Part shown: positions 1 through 5,812 of the stretch, piece after piece
How positions within the stretch are numbered: the first letter of the stretch is position 1
How the letters are laid out: every line of letters starts with the position of its first letter
Source of the DNA: Spirochaetia bacterium
Lineage (GTDB): Bacteria > Spirochaetota > Spirochaetia > Treponematales > Breznakiellaceae
Assembly (NCBI GenBank): GCA_025997495.1
Contig: BNUR01000143.1
Span: forward strand, 1-7,064
Length of the DNA stretch: 7,064 nucleotides
Reading direction: 5' to 3'
Translations under genes and position numbers: made by a program
The notes under the pieces: generated by a model
Seen by the model: the letters and a program-made list of their open reading frames with translations, nothing else
What the model was told of the DNA's origin: nothing
The model's database searches: none

Positions 1-126
1 ACCGAAACCAAGGATAGTACACTCGTTTAGCTAGGCGAATCTTGTTTCAGAAGAACCGGATGCCTTAATTGGGCACGTCCGGGTCTGTGGGGGCTCCGGG
101 TGGGTAACTGCCTGGTTCTACCCGGC
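1..126 (+). mobile_element. 3' end of a group II intron (domains V and VI), partial
   Basis: Positions 53-85 fold into a typical group II intron domain V. An 8-pair lower stem (53-60 with 78-85) is followed by a two-base CG bulge (76-77) on the 3' side, then an upper stem 61-64 with 72-75 and a TTAATT-type loop. This is the layout of canonical domain V. After a short linker, CCGGGT (96-101) pairs with ACCCGG (120-125) to give a domain VI-like stem with an A at 120 near the 3' side. The intron therefore runs on the + strand and ends at about 126-130. The reverse transcriptase gene and 5' end must lie left of the window. Residues 1-50 carry no recognisable reverse transcriptase tail. The exact 3' splice site cannot be fixed, and the intron class is not certain. 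One oddity is an A-G mismatch at 55/83, inside the catalytic triad. Confidence 0.72.
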
Positions 127-167
127 AAATTCTTCAACCTTGAAAACAGCAAAAATAGTAGAATAGG

Positions 168-323
168 GAAGAATTTTTAAGCACAAAGGACACGAAGGAC
201 AGGGCACGAAGGACACAAAGGAAAGAAAAAAGGTCCACACCCCCCTTTCTTCCCTTCCCTTCGTGTTCCTTTGTGCCATTCCGCGAACCAAAGGTTCGAT
301 GTGTCCTTTGTGCTAAATTCTTC
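168..323. repeat. Imperfect 156-bp palindrome (MITE-like or intergenic repeat)
   Basis: The left arm 168-193 and right arm 301-323 are exact reverse complements apart from a 3-base insertion (TTA) in the left arm. Pairing can continue inward between about 203-233 and 243-277, with small mismatches. The left half contains a 9-nt unit, ACRAAGGAC, at 183-191, 192-200 and 206-214, with a near copy at 215-223; inverted versions occur near 258-276 and 301-309. The apex holds a small perfect hairpin at 284-298 (CGAACC, AAA, GGTTCG). No transposase gene or clear target-site duplication is visible. It could be a non-autonomous mobile element or a genome-wide intergenic palindromic repeat. It is not a classical terminator, as no T-run follows on either strand. 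Confidence 0.7.
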
Positions 324-344
324 TCTTATGTGTTTATCCTGCCG

Positions 345-360
345 AGGACCAGTAGGTCCT
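345..360. repeat. Small perfect hairpin
   Basis: AGGACC (345-350) pairs with GGTCCT (355-360) across a four-base AGTA loop. It lies 57 bp beyond the stop codon of the - strand DUF4838 gene. No T-run follows on the - strand, so it is a weak candidate terminator at best; it may be part of the repeat-rich spacer. Confidence 0.4.
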
Positions 361-416
361 TTGTGGTTGTATTTCTTGTCTTTATCTTTATTTTGTAACT
401 GGCTCAGTTTCTATGA

Positions 417-1487
417 TTATTCCGGCAGGGTACTGAGGCGGAAAGTATTTTCCCTGGGTGCAATGTACCCCGATTGATTGCTGTGCTCCGCAGTATCATG
501 GTCGTCTGTTTCGTTTGGGGGTTCGTAATAGGAGAGCAGTGCCTGGGGGTTGATTGTTTTCAGGGTGTCTGCGGCGGCGTTTATGGCGATGCGGTTCTGC
601 TCCTCCGGGGAGAAGGCACGGCAGCTTGGGCAGGAACACCAGCGGGCTTCTGTACTGTTTTCCGGCCAGAGGTGGAAGATAGCGGTATTAGCCCGGGAAA
701 ACAAGCCGGCGGCGTTTTTTTGGATCAGGGTGAGGGTGTCGGGGTTGGTGGTGCAGAAGAGGCCTTCTTTTTTCCGGCGGCCCGCTTCCATGCGGAAGAG
801 ATTCGGGTGAAGGAAAAAAAGTTTCCGGGGTACCAGTGATGAAAATTCCCGGCCCCCCGCCTCAATGCCCAGGGCGTAAAGGTCCGCAAAGGCGGGCAGG
901 GACAGGCGGCCGCGCCGTTCCCGGAAAGGAAAGTCCTGTAGGGGGATGACTATTGCGTCAAAACTATTCCGTGCGGCCCAGAGGATGGCGGCTTCCCGGT
1001 TTTTTGGGGATTGTCCCGGCGGCAAGAGGAACCGCTTTATCAGGGCGGGGTCGTTTACATCGGATTGAAGGGCTGAGGCGCCAGCCAGGGGGTAACGCGC
1101 AGGGGAGTCGGGGTTTACCGGGGGAAGCTCCTCCCGGCCGAATTCCGGCCAACGGATTTCCAGGGCGGCAAGGAAATTGTAGAGCCCCTTGCGGAGGCCC
1201 CGCTTTGAATTGCCGTAGATTTCGATACGGCTCTCCCCGGCCCGCCAGACAAATCCGTTCCCGCGTACCGAGTCCTCCGTATAGTTCAGCACAAATTCGG
1301 CGGCCCCACCGGATCCCTGTACCGCGTCGTCGGTAATGGCAGGGGATGGCAGGGTAAGTCCGGCCCGGCGGCGGAGCAGGTCGAGGAGGCGGGACAATTC
1401 CTCCGCGCACTTTTTTGCGGTATCCATATTGGCATCTCCCACAGGGATCAGGATCACCCAGGGCTTGGAAACGTCGATATCAGCCAT
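417..1487 (-). CDS. DUF4838 / glycoside-hydrolase-like protein, probably C-terminally truncated
   Basis: The 356-aa product resembles the DUF4838 family, whose members have an N-terminal glycosidase-accessory fold (as in GH20/GH67 enzymes) and a TIM-barrel-like region, and are thought to act on glycans. Visible signs: VILIPVG at 11-17; an accessory-domain motif IEIYGNSKRGLRKGLYNFL at about 88-106 ending in EIRWPEFG; HPNLFRMEAG at 227-236; and the cysteine signature WCSCPSC at 283-289 (C284, C286, C289), preceded by HLWPENS. There is no signal peptide. Family members usually continue well past this point; here the protein ends at STLPE soon after the YYEPP segment (320-324). The other frames beyond the stop do not resume the family. 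It may be a decayed or clipped gene. The ATG at 1487 has no Shine-Dalgarno site. M21 (start at 1427) has GGGAG eight bases upstream, but using it would delete the first beta strand. Family call fairly sure; substrate unknown. Confidence 0.72.
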   Translation of the reverse strand: MADIDVSKPWVILIPVGDANMDTAKKCAEELSRLLDLLRRRAGLTLPSPAITDDAVQGSGGAAEFVLNYTEDSVRGNGFVWRAGESRIEIYGNSKRGLRKGLYNFLAALEIRWPEFGREELPPVNPDSPARYPLAGASALQSDVNDPALIKRFLLPPGQSPKNREAAILWAARNSFDAIVIPLQDFPFRERRGRLSLPAFADLYALGIEAGGREFSSLVPRKLFFLHPNLFRMEAGRRKKEGLFCTTNPDTLTLIQKNAAGLFSRANTAIFHLWPENSTEARWCSCPSCRAFSPEEQNRIAINAAADTLKTINPQALLSYYEPPNETDDHDTAEHSNQSGYIAPRENTFRLSTLPE

Positions 1488-1551
1488 GGGGAGAGTGTAC
1501 CTAATCTTCGGTATATGTACAAATGGGGGAAAAGCCCGGTAAACTAAAACT

Positions 1552-1983
1552 ATGGCGGGGAAAAAAAATACCAGTCCGGAGGAATTCTGGAAACAATACG
1601 AGGCGGCCTTGGGGGAAAAGGTTCTTGCCTATACCCTGGGGCAGTATCTTGCCGGTTGGGCCGGGTACGACCACCCGCTCTGGGGTCTCCTTATCGCCAC
1701 CGATGGGGGGTTCCGGTTTCACCACTTTCCCCACGAAGGCTGGATACAGGCCCTTTCCCGGATAAGTACCGGGGGGGACGCTCCCACGGAAAAGACCATC
1801 TTTATCCCCCGGGACCGTATCATTCAGGCGGAGCTGCGCCGGGAAAAGTCCCTGCTGAAACGGATTTTTGTGGCAAGCCAGCCCCGTTTTGTCCTCCGCT
1901 ACCGGGATAGTGACGGCGCCGAGGCGGAATTTGTCGCCGAGGCGGACTCGAAGGCATCCCTTATAGTAGAAAAGCTACACTAA
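1552..1983 (+). CDS. Conserved-type hypothetical protein, 143 aa
   Basis: I do not recognise a named family. The protein has no signal peptide and no membrane segment, so it is probably cytoplasmic. Residues 9-32 look helical (EEFWKQYEAALGEKVLAYTLGQYL). Residues 43-60 look like beta strands carrying FHHFP (56-60). Residues 81-130 alternate hydrophobic and charged residues, as in a beta barrel (TIFIPRDRI, RIFVASQPRFVLRYRD, AEFVAEAD). A C-terminal helix follows at 131-143. This ordering loosely recalls bacterial PH-like domains, which is an inference only. The ATG at 1552 is the first possible start, since an in-frame TAA sits at 1540-1542. There is no good Shine-Dalgarno; the nearest G-rich stretch (1525-1530) is too far. 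Its 5' end is 64 bp from the divergent DUF4838 gene, and its TAA stop overlaps the stop of the M24 peptidase gene. Confidence 0.7.
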   Translation: MAGKKNTSPEEFWKQYEAALGEKVLAYTLGQYLAGWAGYDHPLWGLLIATDGGFRFHHFPHEGWIQALSRISTGGDAPTEKTIFIPRDRIIQAELRREKSLLKRIFVASQPRFVLRYRDSDGAEAEFVAEADSKASLIVEKLH

Positions 1984-3098
1984 AACCTGATAATCCGCGC
2001 ATTGGTTAACACTTCCGGCCCCGATTCGGTGAGGAGGATGTCGTTTTCCAGGCGGCATCCGCCGTGGATCGGGTCGTAGAGTCCCGGTTCCAGGGTAAAA
2101 ATCATCCCCGGGAGGAGCTGCCAGGTATTGTCCTGCCGGCTGCGCAGGGCCGGTGATTCGTGGGCCTCCAGGCCGATGCCGTGGCCCAGGGCGTGGGGCA
2201 TGGCCTTCCGTCCCTTGCCGAAGACAGTGTCCACCGCCATGCTGACTTCCCGGGCGCTTACCCCGTCCCTGATCAGGGAGAGGGCTTTGGCATAGGCCTT
2301 TTCCGTCAGGGCCAGCATCTTTTCCTGGGCAGCGCTCAGGGGGCCCCGGGTAAAGGTAAGGGTAACATCGGTGGTGTAGCCACGGTACTTGAGGCCGAAA
2401 TCCAGGATGGACAGCCCCGGCCCGGCAAAGGGTTCGGCGGTGTAGGCGGGGAATGTGTGGATGCCGAAGCTCCGGGCAGCCCCGGCGGCCAGGGTTTCAA
2501 AGCCCGTCCCCTCACATCCCCGTTTGCGGCACTCCGTTTCGATAAAGAAAGCTACGTCAATTTCCGTGGGGAGCCTGCCCGCGGTAACCTTGTCTTCCAG
2601 CAGATCAATAAGCTCGTTGGTAATCGCCGCCGCCTTCCGATAGATCCCCTGTTCCTCTTCATCCTTTACCGCACGGAGGCTTTCCACTTCCCCGTGGGCC
2701 CCCCTGTTCCGGCAGAGGATGTCGTAATCCCCGGCTTCCTCAATGTATTTGAGAAAACCTGTATAGGAGGTGACCGGGGAAATCTCTACCCGGCTGCCCG
2801 GGGGTATCTTGAAAAGAGAGGCCGCCCCCCGCAGGGCATTGATGGCGTCCCGGTCAAATTCGCCGTAGGGGATGATAGCGTCCGCCTGGGCATAGATGGC
2901 CGCCATGTTGGCGTCCCAGGGAACCAGGAGTGATTTCCCCCCGGCACAGAGGAAGAGCAGGGCGTCCGATGGCTGCCCGGTCATCCAGCGGATTGCCGAA
3001 TCCCGGCGGCCTTCGAAATCCTCGAACATGACCATGGCGATCCCTTCCGCAGTCATCCAGTCGTATAGTTTTTTCCGGCGTTCTTCGTAGGCGCTCAT
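1980..3098 (-). CDS. M24 family metallopeptidase (Xaa-Pro aminopeptidase-like)
   Basis: This 372-aa protein has the two-domain layout of creatinase/prolidase-type M24 peptidases: an N-terminal domain at about 1-140 and a pita-bread catalytic domain at about 145-372. All five expected metal ligands are visible: D233 in ILDFG, D244 in YTTDV, H306 in HALGHGIG, E337 in FTLEPG and E351 in RLENDI. H214 (FGIHTFPAY) and H313 (EAHE) fit the catalytic histidines. It should be a cytoplasmic dinuclear-metal enzyme removing N-terminal residues ahead of proline; the exact specificity (aminopeptidase P or prolidase-like) cannot be read from sequence. Its ATG overlaps the aldolase TAA by one base (TAATG), and GGGAGG ends ten bases upstream, so the two genes are very likely co-transcribed and translationally coupled. 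Its TAG stop at 1980-1982 overlaps the stop of the convergent 143-aa gene. Confidence 0.93.
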   Translation of the reverse strand: MSAYEERRKKLYDWMTAEGIAMVMFEDFEGRRDSAIRWMTGQPSDALLFLCAGGKSLLVPWDANMAAIYAQADAIIPYGEFDRDAINALRGAASLFKIPPGSRVEISPVTSYTGFLKYIEEAGDYDILCRNRGAHGEVESLRAVKDEEEQGIYRKAAAITNELIDLLEDKVTAGRLPTEIDVAFFIETECRKRGCEGTGFETLAAGAARSFGIHTFPAYTAEPFAGPGLSILDFGLKYRGYTTDVTLTFTRGPLSAAQEKMLALTEKAYAKALSLIRDGVSAREVSMAVDTVFGKGRKAMPHALGHGIGLEAHESPALRSRQDNTWQLLPGMIFTLEPGLYDPIHGGCRLENDILLTESGPEVLTNARIIRF

Positions 3099-4123
3099 TA
3101 TACAAAAACCTCCCGGGAAACCTTCAGGATGGCATCAACTTCACCATCCCCTATCTGGTAGTGGGTGACAAAACGGAACACCCCCTGCTCCGGCGCATTG
3201 ATGATAATATTCCGTTTGGCAAAAAAATCAGTAATGCTCTTCGCAACAACCGCGTCCCGTGCGGGGGAAAACGAAAAAAACACCATGTTGATATCCACCT
3301 CTTCCGGGTTAATAACAATCTCCGGAATGGCCGCAAGCTCCCGTGCCAGATATTTTGCCCTTTCATGGTCTTCCGCAAGAAACCCGGCCTGTTCCTGGAG
3401 GGCGATGATTCCCGCCGCCGCCAATATCCCCGCCTGCCGCATCCCGCCTCCCATGATCTTCCGCTTGTACCGGGCCGCGTCCACAAAGTCCCGGGACCCC
3501 GCCAGGAGCGACCCCACCGGCGCGCAAAGCCCCTTGGACAGGCAGAACATCACCGAGTCCGCCCGAGCGGCAATTTCCCGGGCCGGGACGTGGAGGGCGG
3601 CGGCGGCGTTAAAAAGCCGTGCGCCGTCCAGGTGAACCGGCAGCCTCCATTCGTCCGCGACGGCCCGAACCGCGTCCATGTCCGCCAGGCTTACCACCCG
3701 GCCCAGGGAATGGGCATTTTCCAGGCAGATAAGGGAGGTGGCCGGGAAGTGGAGTTCCGCCTTCCGCAGCCGCTGCCGGAGGGCCTGGGGCCGCAAAACC
3801 CCGTCCGATGCCGGTATGGTCCGGGTTTGTACCCCGGCAATCACCGACGCCGCCCCGGCCTCGTGCTGGATGATATGGCATTCCTCCCCCAGTACAACCT
3901 CGCTGCCCCGTTTGCACCAGGTAAAGAGGGCCAGTTGGTTGCCAAAGGTACCGGAGGGCACAAAAATGGCCGCTTCCTTGCCGGTAAGCCCGGCCCCCAG
4001 TTTTTCCAGTTCATTTATCGTGGGGTCATCCCCGTATACATCGTCCCCCACTTCGGCGTTTGCCATGGCTTTACGCATAGCTTCGGTTGGCTTTGTTACG
4101 GTATCGCTGCGCAGGTCTATCAA
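3098..4123 (-). CDS. ltaE: Low-specificity L-threonine aldolase (PLP enzyme)
   Basis: The enzyme cleaves L-threonine or L-allo-threonine to glycine and acetaldehyde with pyridoxal phosphate, in the cytoplasm. From the TTG start the product is 341 aa and begins MIDLRSDTVTKP, which lines up with E. coli LtaE as I recall it. Other matches are VGDDVYGDDPT, the HLDGARLFN segment whose Asp contacts the PLP ring, CLSKGLCAPVGSLL with the Schiff-base lysine (K210 counted from the longest frame, K197 from this start), and GGGMRQAGILAAAG. The frame stays open to a TTG at 4162, with an ATG at 4150, but neither has a ribosome binding site. I prefer the TTG at 4123 because GGAGG lies eight bases upstream and a TATAAT box covers the ATG at 4150. 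A small deviation is ENAHS where many relatives have ENTHN. It is the first gene of a two-gene unit with the M24 peptidase. Confidence 0.93.
   Translation of the reverse strand: MIDLRSDTVTKPTEAMRKAMANAEVGDDVYGDDPTINELEKLGAGLTGKEAAIFVPSGTFGNQLALFTWCKRGSEVVLGEECHIIQHEAGAASVIAGVQTRTIPASDGVLRPQALRQRLRKAELHFPATSLICLENAHSLGRVVSLADMDAVRAVADEWRLPVHLDGARLFNAAAALHVPAREIAARADSVMFCLSKGLCAPVGSLLAGSRDFVDAARYKRKIMGGGMRQAGILAAAGIIALQEQAGFLAEDHERAKYLARELAAIPEIVINPEEVDINMVFFSFSPARDAVVAKSITDFFAKRNIIINAPEQGVFRFVTHYQIGDGEVDAILKVSREVFV
3109..3114 (-). promoter_or_regulatory. Shine-Dalgarno site of the M24 peptidase gene, inside the aldolase gene
   Basis: GGGAGG on the - strand lies within the last codons of the aldolase gene, ten bases before the peptidase ATG. 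It supports the ATG at 3098 and reinitiation at the TAATG junction. Confidence 0.7.
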
Positions 4124-4131
4124 GTGGGGAA

Positions 4132-4136
4132 CCTCC
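4132..4136 (-). promoter_or_regulatory. Shine-Dalgarno site that decides the ltaE start
   Basis: GGAGG on the - strand stands eight bases ahead of the TTG at 4123. The two in-frame upstream starts (ATG 4150, TTG 4162) have no such site. Confidence 0.65.
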
Positions 4137-4148
4137 GGTTGAGTATAC

Positions 4149-4154
4149 ATTATA
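4149..4154 (-). promoter_or_regulatory. Probable -10 box of the ltaE operon
   Basis: A perfect TATAAT lies on the - strand. Transcription would begin at about 4142, just ahead of the GGAGG site and the TTG start. No good -35 hexamer is present 16-18 bases upstream (CGAACA at 17), so activity may be modest or depend on an activator. Confidence 0.45.
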
Positions 4155-4209
4155 GTGGTCAATGTAGCCTATGTTCGGGTTTAAAACAAGCTGGGAGTTT
4201 GTGTCGTGA

Positions 4210-4238
4210 TGGATAGGGAAAACTCCTTGACGTATTAT
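4210..4238 (+). promoter_or_regulatory. Possible promoter of the ATPase gene
   Basis: TGGATA (4210-4215) and TATTAT (4233-4238) are separated by 17 bases and match the -35 and -10 consensus at 4/6 and 5/6. A start point near 4245 would place the 15-nt repeats in the untranslated leader. TTGACG at 4227-4232 is an alternative -35, but it lacks a good -10. Confidence 0.3.
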
Positions 4239-4254
4239 CTTAACCGTGATTAAC

Positions 4255-4306
4255 TTAATGGCGGTTACATTAATGGCGGTTACATTAATGGCGGTTACAT
4301 TAATGG
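4255..4306 (+). repeat. Three exact 15-nt tandem repeats plus a partial copy
   Basis: The unit TTAATGGCGGTTACA occurs head to tail at 4255-4269, 4270-4284 and 4285-4299, followed by a 7-base partial copy (TTAATGG, 4300-4306). The array ends ten bases before the ATPase start codon and abuts its ribosome binding site. TAACCG at 4241-4246 is the inverse of CGGTTA within the units, so leader hairpins are possible. The array may be an operator with repeated binding sites or a leader element. Confidence 0.9.
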
Positions 4307-4329
4307 AAGGGTGTTATGAAATTTTATGA
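4258..4329 (+). CDS. Possible 23-codon leader ORF overlapping the ATPase start
   Basis: Reading from the first repeat ATG gives MAVTL repeated three times, followed by MEGCYEIL and a TGA stop at 4327-4329. The stop lies 14 bases inside the ATPase gene, in a different frame. Because the repeat is 15 nt, changes in copy number keep this frame open. The last in-frame ATG (4303) precedes only eight codons. No strong ribosome binding site precedes the first ATG. Translation is unproven; it could couple ribosome traffic to the ATPase start, or it could be a chance product of the repeats. Confidence 0.25.
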   Translation: MAVTLMAVTLMAVTLMEGCYEIL

Positions 4330-5626
4330 CCGGAAAACGGAGATTGGAACACTTAATGCTACCCTGGCACAGTCGGAAAGTTCCGCCTGTTTTACCATGC
4401 TGGTGGGCCGGCGGCGGATAGGCAAGACTGCCCTGGTTCTGGAATCCCTTAAACGGCATAAGTCCCTGTACCTTTTTGTGTCCCGGCAGACCGAGCCCCT
4501 GCTCTGCGCCCTGTTTCAGGAGGCTGCGGAAAAGGCGCTGGGGCTGCGGATATACGGGACTATTGGCCGGTTCCGGGATCTTTTTGAACAGCTTCTGCGG
4601 TATGCCCGGGATGTTCCCTATACCCTGGTGATTGACGAATTTCAGGATCTGGAACGGATAAACCCCGCCATATTCAGCGATATACAGGAGCTTTGGGACC
4701 GGTACAAGGACAGCGCAAAAATTAATTTTATTGTTTCCGGTTCCATCTATGCCATGATGGTGAAGATCTTTGAATACGGGAAGGAACCCCTCTTCGGCAG
4801 AATGACGGCGAAGATGCACCTGCGGCCCTTCCGGGTAAGTATTTTAAAAAAAATCCTTAAGGATTATAACCCCGGCTATACCCCGGAGGATCTCCTCTGT
4901 CTCTATATGCTCACCGGGGGGGTGCCTAAGTATATTGAGTGGCTCATGGATGGCGGCGCCGTAACCTGCGGGGCCATGCTCGACAGGGTGTGCCGCATTG
5001 ATTCGCCCTTCCTTGATGAGGGGAAAACAATGCTCATATCCGAATTCGGGCGGGAATACGGAACCTATTTTTCAATACTGCAGCTTATCGCCGGGGGGAA
5101 GAATACCCAGGCGGAGATTGATTCGATCATCGGGAAAAACACCGGCTCTTACCTGGCAAATCTTGAGGGGGACTATTCCCTTATCACCGGGGTAAAGCCC
5201 TTGTTTTCAAAACCCGGCAGCCGCAACCGGCGCTGGAAGATTGGGGATCAATATCTGCGATTCTGGTTCCGGTTCATCTACCCCCACCAGGCGTTGATAG
5301 AAACGGGGCGGAACGATCTGCTGCGGAAATTTGTTCAGAAAAACTACGAACAGTACAGCGGGTTAGTGCTGGAAAACTATTTTCACGAAAAAATTGCGGA
5401 AGAGGGGGGGGCGGCGCGTATGGGGAATTACTGGGATACCAGGGGTGAAAATGAAATTGACCTTATCGCCCTGGATGAGGTGAATAAAACGGCCCTTGTT
5501 GCGGAGATAAAGCGGAATCCTAAGAAGATACACCTGGCCGCACTGGATCTGAAGGCCGAAAAAATCCGGCAGGAGCTTGCGGGCTATGCCGTGGAGTTCC
5601 GGGGGCTGTCTATGGAGGATATGTAG
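4316..5626 (+). CDS. AAA ATPase with C-terminal DUF234 (PD-(D/E)xK-like) region
   Basis: This 436-aa protein resembles the bacterial/archaeal ATPase family (Arch_ATPase/DUF234 type), a STAND-related group of unknown cellular role. Visible parts: Walker A GRRRIGKT at 31-38; Walker B LVIDEFQ at 104-110 (D107, E108); a sensor-like NFIVSGS at 137-143; FGRMTAKMHLRPF at 160-172; and LTGGVPKYIEWL at 199-210. A winged-helix-like middle follows (about 245-300), then the DUF234 mark GDQYLRFWFRFIYP at 310-323. The C-terminus has a nuclease-like signature: E380 and D382 in NEIDLIAL, with E397 and K399 in AEIKRN. All key residues are intact and the length is normal for the family. The ATG has GGAAGGG just upstream, spaced 4 bases. 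It stands alone on the + strand and seems to be a singleton transcription unit. Its biochemical target is unknown; relatives are often scattered and laterally moved. Confidence 0.88.
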   Translation: MKFYDRKTEIGTLNATLAQSESSACFTMLVGRRRIGKTALVLESLKRHKSLYLFVSRQTEPLLCALFQEAAEKALGLRIYGTIGRFRDLFEQLLRYARDVPYTLVIDEFQDLERINPAIFSDIQELWDRYKDSAKINFIVSGSIYAMMVKIFEYGKEPLFGRMTAKMHLRPFRVSILKKILKDYNPGYTPEDLLCLYMLTGGVPKYIEWLMDGGAVTCGAMLDRVCRIDSPFLDEGKTMLISEFGREYGTYFSILQLIAGGKNTQAEIDSIIGKNTGSYLANLEGDYSLITGVKPLFSKPGSRNRRWKIGDQYLRFWFRFIYPHQALIETGRNDLLRKFVQKNYEQYSGLVLENYFHEKIAEEGGAARMGNYWDTRGENEIDLIALDEVNKTALVAEIKRNPKKIHLAALDLKAEKIRQELAGYAVEFRGLSMEDM

Positions 5627-5641
5627 GGCAGATCTATAGAA

Positions 5642-5677
5642 AAGCTAATTCCTTATTTTATAGTAAAGAATTAGCTT
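5642..5677 (-). terminator. Hairpin terminator of tRNA-Leu
   Basis: AAGCTAATTC (5642-5651) and GAATTAGCTT (5668-5677) are perfect inverted repeats, and an inner TTTA/TAAA pair (5657-5660 with 5664-5667) extends the stem around a TAG loop. On the - strand the stem begins two bases after the tRNA 3' end and finishes in TTTTC, which fits a Rho-independent terminator with a short U-run. The + strand has no T-run after the stem, so it is not a strong terminator for the ATPase gene, although that gene ends only 15 bp away. Confidence 0.6.
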
Positions 5678-5679
5678 GA

Positions 5680-5761
5680 TGCGGCCAAGAAGACTTGAAC
5701 TTCCATGCCTCTCGGCACTAGCACCTCAAGCTAGCGTGTCTACCAGTTCCACCATGGCCGC
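5680..5761 (-). tRNA. tRNA-Leu (anticodon GAG)
   Basis: The 82-nt gene folds as a class II tRNA. The acceptor stem is GCGGCCA with TGGCCGC and discriminator A, and the D-arm region reads TGGTGGAACTGGTAGACACGC. The anticodon arm is CTAGC-TTGAGGT-GCTAG with GAG at 5725-5727. A long variable arm with a GCC/GGC stem and a T-arm GGAAG-TTCAAGT-CTTCT follow. It decodes CUC and CUU leucine codons. The CCA tail is not encoded and must be added after transcription. It has its own promoter upstream and a hairpin terminator directly downstream. On the - strand it follows the epimerase gene. Confidence 0.96.
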
Positions 5762-5779
5762 GTGAACTAATACGGAAAT

Positions 5780-5808
5780 ATGCTACCGGTTCCCCGATTT
5801 TTTGTCAA
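5780..5808 (-). promoter_or_regulatory. Promoter of tRNA-Leu
   Basis: On the - strand a perfect -35 TTGACA (5803-5808) is followed after exactly 17 bases by TAGCAT (5780-5785), a 4/6 match to the -10 box. The predicted start is near 5773, about 12 bases before the mature tRNA 5' end, as is usual for a tRNA gene. It occupies the 51-bp gap between the epimerase stop codon and the tRNA. Confidence 0.65.
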
Positions 5809-5812
5809 TACG

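Noticed and set aside
1..50. C-terminal tail of the intron reverse transcriptase
   Set aside because: All three + frames stop within the first 33 bases and none shows a recognisable reverse transcriptase or maturase ending.
168..323. CRISPR array
   Set aside because: The repeated units are about 9 nt, nearly contiguous and partly inverted, with no regular spacers and no cas genes.
271..477. Open frame of 68 codons on the + strand in the repeat spacer
   Set aside because: It starts at TTG inside the palindrome, overlaps the end of the DUF4838 gene, and has no ribosome site or family resemblance.
953..1410. Long open frames on both strands inside the DUF4838 gene
   Set aside because: They are Arg/Pro/Gly-rich shadow frames of a GC-rich gene without motifs.
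2160..2933. 257-codon open frame on the + strand, antisense to the M24 peptidase
   Set aside because: The opposite strand encodes a complete metallopeptidase with all five metal ligands; this frame has no recognisable domain.
3161..4216. 351-codon open frame on the + strand, antisense to threonine aldolase
   Set aside because: It is a shadow of a highly conserved PLP enzyme; its translation shows no motif and is rich in Gly, Arg and Pro.
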